A stretch of DNA of 64,000 bases from Pomphorhynchus laevis (taxonomy: Eukaryota; Acanthocephala; Palaeacanthocephala; Echinorhynchida; Pomphorhynchidae): assembly GCA_012934845.2 (NCBI GenBank), contig WNNJ02003666.1, positions 62,001-126,000 on the forward strand, written 5' to 3'. The notes beneath the pieces were generated by a model. That model worked only from the letters and a program-made list of their open reading frames with translations. It did no database searches and was not told where the DNA came from. Numbering within the stretch: the first letter of the stretch is position 1; each line of letters begins with the position of its first letter. Positions 11,617 through 22,291 of this stretch are shown here, piece by piece. The translations under genes and the position numbers were made by a program.

Positions 11617-12650
11617 TTAAATGTTATCTTTACGATATAAATTAAAAATAGTTTTAATTGATGTTAATTTAATGTTCATATCTAGACATATACCTTCTTT
11701 ATCGTCAATTTTAGGTTTATTAAGGATAAGAATACATGGATAAATTTGTTTGCTTATAGAATACAAATTATGAAAGTAAAACACACATATATCATCAATG
11801 TATAAATACAATGTTAAATACACATATATCATCAATGTATCTAAAGATATTTCATATCTTTATATAATTAAGATGTTTTTTAAACAGTTATGAACAAATT
11901 TATATTCTATAAAGCTTAAAAATAAGTCAGCGACAATTAGTCTACTATTACTTTTAATTAAAACACATTTTATTTGTCTAAATATATATGTCCCTACCTT
12001 TTAATAATTTTGATTTATCAAAATATTTAAGGATTCTATTAATTCAATTTTATCCATATATTTATATTTACTTGATGGTTTAATTTTTGTTAGATAGGCG
12101 TTATAATTATTATAACATGTATATGTATATCTTTTTCCGAATATAAGGTTAATTAATTTTACTAACGCTTCTTTAATATCTACTAAATCTAGATTTGTAT
12201 AAAGCGTACTAAAATCGTATGTATTTATATTTTGAAAATTTATTCCTTTTGTCTGTTCTAAAAATTCTTTTGTAGAATTAATACTGAAATAGTGTTTTAT
12301 ACCAGTATTAATTTCGATTATCCTACAATATTATTTTTCTAAATGTATATTTTGCTAATATTTAGTAATTTTGACCTGGCAAAATATTTAAAAATTCTAT
12401 TAATTCAATTTATCCATTGGAACACCTCCCATTGGAACAACTCCCATTGGAACACCTCCCGTTAGAACACCTTTTACTTGTCTAAATATAGATGTCCCTA
12501 CTTTTAAATAATTTTGATTTATCAAAATATTTGAGGATTCTATTAATTAAATTTTATCCATATATTTATATTTACTTGATGGTTTAATTTTTGTACAATA
12601 AAAATAATAACACGTACAATAAAAATAATAAATAGATATAAATTATTTAA
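11617..12650 (-). pseudogene. Decayed Penelope-like (YIDD-type) reverse transcriptase
   Basis: Read on the minus strand, the DNA gives in order: a motif-A block INTYDFSTLYTNLD, an FRQ(I/V)K block leading to a GVPMG-like motif, an ADLFLSFIEYKF block, YIDDICVF (motif C, catalytic Asp pair) and an IYPCILILNKPKIDD block. This is the order seen in Penelope-like and related YIDD reverse transcriptases. The motif-B segment exists in two or three degenerate direct copies (about 11985-12090, 12340-12414 and 12478-12597). Stops interrupt several blocks and the motif order is scrambled by the duplication. Clade assignment is tentative; the RT nature is well supported. Confidence 0.65.
12415..12474. repeat. 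15-bp minisatellite inside the RT relic
   Basis: Four units of CATTGGAACACCTCC (with small changes) sit head to tail. On the minus strand the unit reads as repeats of Val-Pro-Met-Gly-Gly, continuous with the upstream FRQVKGV reading. Confidence 0.85.
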
Positions 12651-13604
12651 TAATTATAAATTATTAAATTATAATAAATAAACTACATTGAAGCATTTTT
12701 GTAACCACTCAAAATAACCACTGTGCGAATGTGCCATTGAGAAATCATTGCGATTTCTCAAGAAAAATATATTGTGAACTTTCTCAAGTTCACACTATAA
12801 CAGTTCACATTTATTCTTGTATTAAGAATTACGGCATAAATGTACATTAATTAAGATAGCAAATTCAGCGAAAATGTTACAATTTTACCCTGAAATGATT
12901 CAATGACGTTATATCAGCTAGCCAAATATAAAAAGAAAATTTATGAATAAGAAAATTGTATGTTATTTCTACTTTGGATTCTTAATCATGAATTACATAC
13001 CGTCCGAACTGTTCGAAAATAATCTGTAATAAAAATATGCCAGGAAACATGTAAAAATAGCAGACAATAATTCATGAATCTAAATATGTATCGCTAAAAA
13101 ATCAATAAAAGTAATATACCTTAAGAAACCGAATGAGAAAGATCTACAGCTGACATTTCACGAAGGGAGAAAAGTTGCTAATCGATATAGCTTCACATTT
13201 GCAAATATCATGTACGATCGAATAGATACAATATCAATAATGCTCTAGCATGATTGTACATGTGCAAGCGGGAAGATCAGCACGTTGAAATATAAAATAT
13301 TTATGGAAATTTGATATTCCTGTTTTTTATTTTATCTTTCTTTTTTATTTTATTTATTGACTTTGAAGATAAAAATTGTATTTTTTTATAAATTTCTTTG
13401 AACTAAGAAATTTCTTTGAACTAAATTCACTTTCAACTAAGACATTAGCTAAGCTGTATTTAACTGCAATTTCCAGATTAGTTTATCGCTTTTATAGCAA
13501 AAAATGTAAGCTGGAAGAAATCAAAGCTGTTTACTAAATGTGATGCCTGCACAAGTACATCAACTTAAAATTAAGAAACAAACTATAGATGACTAGTTTG
13601 CTAA
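12651..13604. other. AT-rich intergenic DNA
   Basis: No gene, RNA or element recognised. Confidence 0.4.
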
Positions 13605-13740
13605 TTGCAATTAATCGCAAAATAGGTAGGTTTTCAAATTTATGGTAGATCCTCCCCCCACCAACGCTGAGTTAATTTAAAGTCAGAAATGATTTAATTT
13701 AAATTTGCAAAAATACAAGACGAAAATAAATAAATAAAGA
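13605..13740 (+). repeat. Dispersed repeat family B, partial copy
   Basis: Shares AAAATAGGTAGGTTTTCAAA, CCAACGCT and AAATTTGCAAAA with the copy starting at 13957. Between the two copies lies a GC-richer stretch (about 13790-13950) that I could not identify. Confidence 0.6.
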
Positions 13741-13956
13741 TTTTCCTAAATTACAGAACATCGTCAAAGAGAAAACTAAGTTAAAGATAAATCCTCAGCA
13801 ACTCTATCTTAGCCATACATGCTTAGGTCTACGTCTTCTCTGCAACATTGTCAAGGCCTCAGGTCCATAGAGATCTGAGCCCCCGCCAGAAACAGCGCGC
13901 CGCCCTGCGACTGAACCATTCGGGGTCTCTCAGCCCCTGAGTCCATGATGAGGACT

Positions 13957-14160
13957 AATTAATTGCAATTTATTACAAAATAGGTAGGTTTTCAAATTGA
14001 AGGTTGCATCTTCCCCTTCCAACGCTAATTTAATTTAAAATCAGAAATAATTTCATTTAAATTTGCAAAATGTTAGATGAAAGTCTTTCATTCAATTTAA
14101 TTATCAATAAAGCAGACGAGTCGAGTGCTCGTCAGCCAACATTAAAAAACCGAAACGTGA
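13957..14160 (+). repeat. Dispersed repeat family B, longest copy
   Basis: Runs from ATTGCAATTTATTACAAAAT to AACCGAAACGTGAA and includes AATAAAGCAGACGAGTCGAG. It is matched in part at 13605-13740 and 14335-14415, and in reverse orientation at 18251-18413. No coding frame is conserved between copies. Confidence 0.65.
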
Positions 14161-14334
14161 ATATAAGGACCGAAAATGAGTCTACTCATTTTATACTATA
14201 TATAAATAAAAAATAATTATAAATAAAATAAATAATAAATAATCATATTAGATTAATAATCATATTAAGTTATATTAATATTAATGAATAATATACGATG
14301 TATCCGAATAAGGAAATTTGTAAAATATATTAGA

Positions 14335-14415
14335 AAAGTATTTCATTTAATCCTATTGCTAATAAAGCAGACGAGTCGAATAATAGTCATCCAACACCAA
14401 AAAACCAAAACGTGA
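14335..14415 (+). repeat. Repeat family B, 3' part
   Basis: Repeats AATAAAGCAGACGAGTCGAA and AACCAAAACGTGAAACG from the end of the 13957-14160 copy. Confidence 0.6.
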
Positions 14416-15640
14416 AACGTGTAAATTCGATCAACAGCTGATGAGATCACAGCGCAATACTGAAATGTAGCGCACTGTTATTTACTTAAAAATAGGATTG
14501 AAGCAACGTGCATAATAAAAATAAATAGCCATCACAGGTATATCACTTTATAACTATTTGTATTTGAATTACAAATTTCAGATTAAAAAGTGAAAACATT
14601 AAATAATTAATAACTAAATTATTAATTAATTAATTAAATAATAAACATTTTGATCATTATCACAAGAAAATTATTAAATTAATAATTTTGTTATTTAGTA
14701 TTTAATGTTATTTCTCTATAACTAGCTCGAACCTCCATCAGCTATTTTAATACTTATATTTTATATTTGAGTTACAAATGTGATCTTTAAAAATATAAAA
14801 TCATTAAATAATAAATGAATGAATGACTCCTTTATTTGCAAAAAAAACAGTAGTGAGCAGAAAACCGTAGTTGCTCACACAACGACAAAAATAAAAATGT
14901 TACAACAACAGAAATAAATGAATAAATTTAAGTCGTTTATTTGCAACTTGTATTCAATTACCAAAGCTCAGGTATCATTATCTAAAAGGCTAATTATATC
15001 CGAGAATTCAGGTTTAGTTTATATGCAGATGATTTTAAAACGAAAGCAAACCCTTGGTTTGTTTTTCAAAATGAAATATCTTCTAAACCATGAAAAGATT
15101 AATTCAGTAGACATTAATGACTATTGTCATCATCATGAATAGGAATAAAATCATTACAAAACAATAGAATATTTAACAAAATCCTTAATAATCGACATGC
15201 AGTGTCATTCTTTTTACAAATTATTATTAAATTATTATTTAATACAACAACGACAAAAGAGAGCGAAACTCATCAGAGGTCATGGACTCTCTGGTTCGTT
15301 ATGTTAATTTTTAAAAAATTAATCTTTGGTTGAAAATAAACGAAACTTAAGATAGGGTGAATGACTGATTGGTTCCACTCTTTTGGAAGAGTTGTATCAA
15401 TAACATATTGTGGAAATATATTAAAGAGGGGTACTTTCTCTCACAAAAGAGTATTTCTCATTATGTACCCCTCTCACAAAGAGGGGTACATAATGAACTT
15501 GCTAATGTACGAAGATACACAGAAAACACAAATCAGTACCTTTGGAGCTTGTCTCTTTCAGGCGATGTAGCTCAGCTAAAATTTTGACAGGAATTATCAA
15601 AGTAGTTGTGTCAAAACCAAGAATGCATCACAAGCACCTC
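14416..15640. other. AT-rich DNA with a strong hairpin, no gene recognised
   Basis: Short open frames at 14918-15142 and 15361-15587 are unrecognisable and lack coding-like composition. The notable structure is the hairpin at 15458-15496. Confidence 0.45.
15458..15496. repeat. Perfect 17-bp hairpin plus extra arm
   Basis: Arms 15458-15474 and 15480-15496 (TCATTATGTACCCCTCT and its complement) enclose a 5-base loop. A third copy of AGAGGGGTAC lies just upstream at about 15425, so alternative pairings are possible. Confidence 0.8.
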
Positions 15641-15643
15641 TTA

Positions 15644-17100
15644 TCATATAACTATACTGTAAAAGTTCAGAGTACTCATTTGTAGGCTCTCCATCCATAT
15701 AAGATGCGTTGAGAACAATTCAGCAAGGTCCTTATCAGTAACGCTATCAAAATATTGTGATATTGAATTAATAGCGTCCTTAAAGCGATGTACATATTGA
15801 AAGATAGTTTTGCGGTCGTGTTTACAATTGTAAGCTAGACCATTCTCAAACACTTATGCCTTTTAATGAATTAAAGAAATTTATAGCCCACTTATAAACA
15901 CTGTAATCACAAACTCTAGGCTAAACACATTTGAAAGTAAAATAGCCTTCATCGCTGTAGCCAGCTCTGTATCAAACTAAAAGCACTTTTTTGGCGAGTC
16001 TTATATTTCACAGATGAGAATTGAACAAGCATAGAATAGTAGTCATGCGAAAATGATTCAAGGCCACGTTAACTCCGACAACAGCTGGATCGAGCCTGCA
16101 TACCCTCGCAAGCATGGATGTAATAGCATCATAGTTTGCTCCGAAGACATCAAGCTGACGTTTGTCACAAGTATGACTAATTACCGTCGTTTGTGTACTT
16201 ATTCAACCTATAACTACACAATGATGAGACAAACCACCCGGAACATCAAATTGAATACTGCTTATTACTTTACTGTTCTTCAATAAGCAAAGATCGAGAC
16301 GAGAAGAAATACTCCCCGAAAAGCGAGTATGGGCATTAACATATTAAGCAAGACGGCAATAAGTGAAACACCCCATAAGATTGCAATTTTGATAGTATCT
16401 CGATCACAATTGGGAAGTACCATATTCGTACTCCACTTATCATTCGGCATATTCAGATCACCGATTATCAAGGTGTCGTAATTGCCTCCCGTATACAAAT
16501 CGATCTCTTCAATGAGCTTCTTTGAGATTACCCTAGGAGCACAATACACAAACACCCAATATGATGGGTGAGCTGTTAGATAATTTCACCCGACGTCACA
16601 AACTTTCAAGTTTATCAAGAGACGACGTTCTCAAAACATGTGCCTTAATATTGTTTCCCAGGAAAAGGGCAACACCACCACCCCTACATCCTATCCGATC
16701 ACCACGGAATAAAGAATAGCCCGGGATAAATACCTCATCATCATATACATCACAATTAAGACAAGATTCGGTAATATTAACTATTCTTGGATTAATGGAC
16801 TCGATCCTAAACTTTAGCTCATCAACTTTGTGTATCAGGCTTAGGATATTACAATAGAATATACCATGACCATTTTTTCACACCAATACAAGGAACTATA
16901 AAATCTATAGTACTCTTAAACAGTTCAGATATTAAATCAGCTAGGCACTGATATGCGATAGGACATTGCCACATCCTTTCATGTTTATGATATATTACAC
17001 ATCTAATGAGGTCTAACTTATTAGAGTGTGTCACGAGACGCGAGTTTTTTCCTAGCTTGCGACATTATTTCTCTTTCAAAGCATAAAGATCTTTCAAAAG
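15644..17100 (-). pseudogene. Decayed APE-type LINE (endonuclease and linker)
   Basis: Minus-strand translation gives, 5' to 3' of the element: a KVDELKFRIESI block, NITES (the ITESW-like endonuclease motif), a GDRIGCRGGGVALFL block, then IIGDLNMPNDKW (the GDFN-like motif), and finally linker-like residues with RKTIFQYVHRFKD at about 15780-15850. The order matches ORF2 of CR1/Jockey-type elements. Many stops and frame changes show an old insertion. The RT core is absent here. Confidence 0.65.
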
Positions 17101-18250
17101 ACGGATCATTGAAATTAGTTAATATCTTTCAAATTAATATTGATACGATTATCAGTACAATTATTTTCTTAACCTTAAAAATATAACTTTGTACTATCCG
17201 ATATACATTTTAGAAATTGTTAGAAAATTCACTGTCTCAACAGTAAATGGCATCAACGCAGAAAGATTTTGAAGTGTATGTCATAATGTAAAAAGCTGTA
17301 AAATAAAAACAAACTGAAGAGTAAATATATATAAAGACTATCAAACTGCGTTATTAAAGTTATATCTACAATCAAATGGATTGGAAAATGTATTTGCTCA
17401 TTGTGCAATACTTGGATAACAAAGTTTAGTACATTTGTAAAAGCCTGCCGGGTCCGGATCACTGTATATTAATCACATTAAGCAACTGTTTTAAACTTTG
17501 AAATCATATTTGCAATTTTATTTTAGAGCCACATCCATACTCATGGAAATAAAGCAGTAATGAAAGTTCTATATAAATTATAGAACAATATATAAAATAT
17601 AAATTATATGATATAAAAAATTATATCATATTATATATATTGTATTATATAAATTACATTATATAAATTATAAATTATAGATAACATTATATATCGTATT
17701 CGTGCAGATACATATCAAATCAATGAATTTTTCTCCACGACAAAAAACAAACGATTACTGACACATAATCAAATAATTGTGGATTTCATCCTAGATAGTC
17801 AACATCTAATACAATACATATCATATAAGAAATCAGACATTAGTTTCGAATTAAATCTATAATTTATCTTCGTGGAAAAGATCAGTTACTTCTTAAAACT
17901 TAATGCAAATATAATTATCGACTGTCCTATTCTGAATTTACTCTCAAGTTTGCTTTCTCTCCTGACCATATGAAAATATTTGACGACATTCGATATCAGA
18001 CACCATTATCGAAAATCTAGGGCTAATTCATTAAAACTTATTAAGTCCCCTTAATTTTGAGTAAGCTTTAAGTGTATATTATAAGTTACGCCGTAAAAAA
18101 AATTATATTCGCGCAGATTGCTGTAAACACCCTTTATATTTTTAAAAGAATATTTTGATGATACTGCATCTACTTTAATCCTATCTATAAGCCAACAGCA
18201 GTACGCTACATTTTAGTATTGCTGGACATCATCAATTACTAATCTACTAC
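17101..18250. other. AT-rich intergenic DNA
   Basis: No gene recognised. Minus-strand frame 17253-17462 has no family features. Confidence 0.4.
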
Positions 18251-18413
18251 CTTCACGTTTTCGGTCATTTTAATGTTGGCTGACGATCACCCAATTCGTC
18301 TGCTTTATTGACAATTAGATTTTTATAAAATACTCGTCTTACATTTTGCAAATTTATTTGAAAACATTTCTGATTTCAAATTAAATCAGAGTTGATGGGG
18401 AGAGGTTCTAAAT
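18251..18413 (-). repeat. Repeat family B, reverse-oriented copy
   Basis: Reverse complement resembles 13995-14160: AAATTTGCAAAATGT, CAATAAAGCAGACGA and CGTCAGCCAACATTAAA are recognisable. Confidence 0.6.
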
Positions 18414-18424
18414 ACAATATATAC

Positions 18425-18685
18425 CGCTGTTGTAGCTCGATGGTCCTTAAATACTGGAATTGTATTGAATATTAAAAAGTGTGCACATGAGATTTGGTCG
18501 TAGCGATGCGAGTCAAGAATATTTTATTGGCAACGAGTTTGTTGTTATCACGTAGTCTATCAGGGATATTGGTGTTATTGTTCAAAACAATATGAAAACA
18601 TTCCGAACACTCATAGGATTGGCAACGCAGCAAAAAGAATGACCTATATTGTCAAAAATTGATCTAAAGACCCATCTCCCATTAC
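18425..18685 (+). pseudogene. LINE RT fragment (post-palm region)
   Basis: Plus-strand reading shows RWSLNTGIVLNIKKCAHEI, matching the W-x-LN-x-KC block after the YADD box, then a DIGVIVQNNMKTF block like the D-L-GV block that follows. Stops and a frame change interrupt it. The YADD box itself is missing. Confidence 0.55.
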
Positions 18686-18744
18686 TTATTTTATTTATTA
18701 TTTGATACAACAAAAGAGCGCGAAACTCATGCAGGTTGGATAAA

Positions 18745-20995
18745 TCAAATCAGCAAACTGAGTCTACGTATTTAAGACAGTGTTTTGATGAAGAGCATAA
18801 TAACTGCCAAATATTGTTATACAAATTACAATATTTTTTATTTATAAAAAAATCAATAATTTTTTATTGTTTTTAGTATTTTTAAGATGCTAATGTGTCT
18901 TCTCTTAAAATAAGTAAAGATATCATTTTATAGTCAATAGTTATTTATCCCATCCTGTAATCAAATGTGGTAAGCGAAAATAATTATTATTTGAAGAGTT
19001 TCATATTAATTTAAATTTGATGATTATTAATTTATTAGATCATTTTTAATAAATCAAAGTTAGTTTATGTATAAAAGGATTTTATGTTTTAATTATTAAA
19101 AAATATCAATTGTTTTGTTTCTAATTTTAATAAGAACCAGATAAAATCTTTAAAAAAGCTTGCAAAAATGTACAAATTACTATTTTATTTGCTACCAGTT
19201 GACTTTTGTATAAAATTTTTGTAAAAAATATTTTATTTTTGGCTTACAATTTTTTCTGCTTACAACAAACAGAAATTGCCAGCATTGGAATAATATTTTA
19301 TAAAAATAATGATAAAATATAATAATGATAAATATATTAAAAATAATAATAAATAAAATAAATAATATAATTATAAATAATAAATAATTATTATATAAGA
19401 TCTTATACAATTTATATTTATAATTTAAAATTGAAATTTAATTATTTAATTAAAACTAATTATTGTTTACCCATCAGTTATGAAGGAGATCATAAATCGT
19501 CGATTTCATAAAATCAAGTCTAAGTAATCGATTACATAATTCGCCTTGAGTAATACGACTTTAGTTTATATTAGATTAGATAGTAAGAATGAAAAAATGT
19601 GATGTATATGTTATATACTCAGTAAGTCGTGAATAAAAATAAAGATAAATAATAAATAATAATATGATTTTAAATAATTTGTGTTTTATATCAAGTTAAA
19701 ATAAAAAATTGAAATTTAAAAAGTCAATTTTATATGAATTGACTAATAAATAACAGACAATGTATCAGATTAAGCTAACTTACACTCTAAACAATACTAG
19801 CAGGTCTAGCAAATTCCACATGTCAATAGTAGCCGTGTGGGTAGAAATGTTTGGTGTAATCCATTATTTTAGTTTTTAAATAATTTGTGTTTTATATCAA
19901 GTTAAAATTAAAAATTTAAATTTAAAATAAAAGTAAATTTTTATGAATTGACTTTCAAAATATAGTAGAAATATAAGTGTAAAATATAAATCAAATCAGC
20001 TAACTGAGTCTACGTATTTAATATAATTATAAAATAAACAAAACATAATAATGCTAAATCAAAATTTAATAATTAAATAATAAAATTAATAATTGTTTTT
20101 AGATTTTCTATAATTTAAATCAAGTTAAAAAAATGAAATTTAAAATAAAATTTAAAATAAACGTCATTTTTATGAATTGACTAAAAATAACAGACGTTGT
20201 ATCAGAACAAGAATTATAGGTCATCAGGAGGAACTGCTATGCTATCAGGTTTCGGCCCCTAACTGCTCTACCCAATATATCAGCGTATATATTGGGTAGT
20301 AATTATCAATGTATCATAATTAGACATAGAGAATAAAAATAAAATAAAGATAAGTAATAAAAATACTAATAAATAACAGACGTTGTATAAGAATAAGGAC
20401 TAGAGATTATCAGGAGGAGCAGCTATGCTATCAGGTTTCGACGCTGAATTCCTCTACCGAGGTGATTCCTCGAGATGTTTTACAATTGTTCCGATTTTTT
20501 ACAGGGATCTTTCGAATAATAAACTAAGTCGACTCTCGATACGATGGGTCATGACTCCATCGCTTCGTGTTCTGTAAGCATTTTTTGTAAATTCTTTAGC
20601 CTTTACCGGCAACAATGCACATGTTACAGTAATTCGTTACGTATACTTCAATGCAGCTCTTTTGTATGGAAGTGGAAGCCAATTGTTTACATTGTAAACA
20701 ATTCCTCTACATTTTTATTTTTTAATCAAGTTAAAAAATAAAAATAAAAAATGAAAAATAAATTTAAAATAAACGTCATTTTTATGAATTGACTAATAAA
20801 TAACAGACGTTGTATCAGAATAAGAATTAGATGTCATCAGGAGGAACTGCTATGCTATTAGGTTTCGGCCCCTAACTCCTCTGCCCAACATAGTAGCGGG
20901 GCCAAATACATGCTAATGATGTATTTCCTCTGATAAAACTATCTAGTATCTTATTCTAATACAAAGTATATTATTTATTATACATCCATTATTTT
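18745..20995 (+). repeat. Cluster of dispersed repeat family A copies
   Basis: At least four related pieces occur. The opener AAATCAGCTAACTGAGTCTA is at 19987 (variant at 18752). The word TATGAATTGACTAATAAATA recurs at about 19735 and 20784, with a variant near 20170. The GC-richer core TCATCAGGAGGAACTGCTAT is at 20220 and 20838 (variant at 20407). In the 20.8-kb copy GGCCCC and GGGGCC can pair across a 29-base loop. No protein frame is shared between copies, so it looks non-autonomous. Confidence 0.7.
20268..20299. repeat. Perfect 13-bp hairpin in family A
   Basis: Arms CTACCCAATATAT (20268-20280) and its complement (20287-20299) flank the loop CAGCGT. It replaces the part that in sister copies reads CTACCCAACATAGCAGCGG. 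Confidence 0.75.
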
Positions 20996-21049
20996 TTGTA
21001 TTTTAATAATTGTAATTATTAAAATACAAAATAGAGAATTATAAAAGTT

Positions 21050-21310
21050 AAAATTATACTGAGTTCTATCCGCTATTCCATTTCGTAGGCTTTTCATCAT
21101 AGAGTAACCTGTAGCAGCAGAAACGATTAAATTTGGGAGCTTATTCCATAGCTTCCACGTTCAGTCGACAATACTGGTAAATCTTTTCTTTGCTCGACGA
21201 TACCTCTTTAAAGTGAGGTGAATAACTCTCAGTCTATTAGAATGGCAAATTTTGAATATTTTTTACAAATATGTTCCTTATGTTCTTTTTGTCTTGTGAT
21301 AGCCTTCCAC
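21050..21310 (-). pseudogene. LINE ORF2 C-terminal tail relic
   Basis: Minus-strand reading shows a TWKLWNKLPNLIVSAA block, the F-x-R-x-WN-x-LP-x-x-IV pattern at the extreme C-terminus of CR1/Jockey RT proteins, preceded by KERFTSIVD. Two stops occur just upstream. Only the tail is left. Confidence 0.6.
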
Positions 21311-21439
21311 ACGAACACCAGATCTGATATCCCCGGAGACTTTTGAACCCTAGGAAAGCTTTGTTCTTTTAGTCTGATGTAGATGGAAACTGGCGAGTGG
21401 CATGTGCGAGGTGCGCGGCTTTCTGTAAAATATTTTCAT

Positions 21440-21577
21440 TCTAATTCGATGGGTGGCAAACTTTATCTTTGGACGTTCTTATCGTGTTCACGTTAATAAC
21501 ATTCATTCGGGCTGGCATAATACACACTTAGGTGTACCACAGGGCACAGTGCTTGGTCCACTGTAATTCTCCATCTA
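21440..21577 (+). pseudogene. LINE RT fragment with GVPQGTVLGPL box
   Basis: One frame reads LIRWVANFIFGRSYRVHVNN and then GVPQGTVLGPL, the motif-B box of LINE RTs. It is closely related to 27800-27940 and breaks off after TTCTCCATCTA at 21577, where unrelated sequence begins. Confidence 0.65.
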
Positions 21578-22173
21578 CTGCAGTATCGGTAGCAAGCATT
21601 ACTGATCCTTCAATGATAGTTGTAACTGAGTTGCATGCTGAACAGCTATCAAGATTTTCAGGCAAGTGTTCTATAGCTAAGCAAACGACCATGTCCACTG
21701 ACCGTAGTGCCATAAGTGTAAGTTCCTCAGAATCTGTCGAGTTTCTTAACCGTGAGATTATTAGGGAACATGCCTTCATACGATTTCCTAAGGAGGATTC
21801 ATCTACAAGATGTCCATCTGCTTCTAATCAGATGGGCCTAAATACATCTGAACAACTATTTGTGGAATATTCAGATTCTGCCTATCCCCAGAATTGCTTA
21901 TGTGACGAGCTCAGCGAGGATCTAATTACCACAACATCCTCGAAAAAAGACGACAACGTTGATGAAAAAGTTTCTAAATCATTAGAGTCAACAAATATTT
22001 TACCTATTCGTCTGAGGAAGGACAGTGACGGGATAAACCCTGATTGTGGATGTAGATTAACAGCTATTGATGAAGATTTAATTACATCCGATCTGATTCA
22101 GGCGAGTTTCCCGATGCAGCACACCCAAGCCTTTTCGAAAGGGAGGTGGAGTAATACAGCATGCTCACTTTAG
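21578..22173 (+). CDS. Ser/Asp-rich open frame, possible host exon
   Basis: The open frame ending TAG at 22171-22173 gives about 197 residues rich in Ser, Thr, Asp and Glu, with no membrane segment. The words SEDLITT and DEDLITS repeat weakly. Its composition is more balanced than the AT-rich flanks, and no stop occurs over almost 600 bases. I recognise no family. The frame also runs back 46 bases into the RT fragment (21532), but there it is in the wrong phase for RT, so the true start or a splice acceptor is unknown; CTACTGCAG at the junction could be an acceptor. It ends just before the 3' end of the T1 element. It could be a host exon, or non-coding. Confidence 0.35.
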
Positions 22174-22235
22174 CGCGGTAGTTACACAACTCGACGTAAA
22201 ATTTGATAATAGAGTTAAAAACGATATATTTTAAC

Positions 22236-22272
22236 GTGGCAAATGCGTGCCAGCGCACGCTTACATGACCAC
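22236..22272 (-). promoter_or_regulatory. T1 3'-end hairpin
   Basis: In element sense: outer pair GTGG/CCAC and inner stem GCGTGC/GCACGC around GCTG, just before the AAATAAAT-like end. Such 3' structures are often what a LINE RT recognises. That role here is inference. Confidence 0.6.
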
Positions 22273-22291
22273 AACAAAACAAAAATGTAAA

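Noticed and set aside
13920-13960. Hammerhead-ribozyme-like CATGATGAGGAC
   Set aside because: The required GAAA after stem II and the helix arrangement are absent; the only GAAAC lies upstream in the wrong order.
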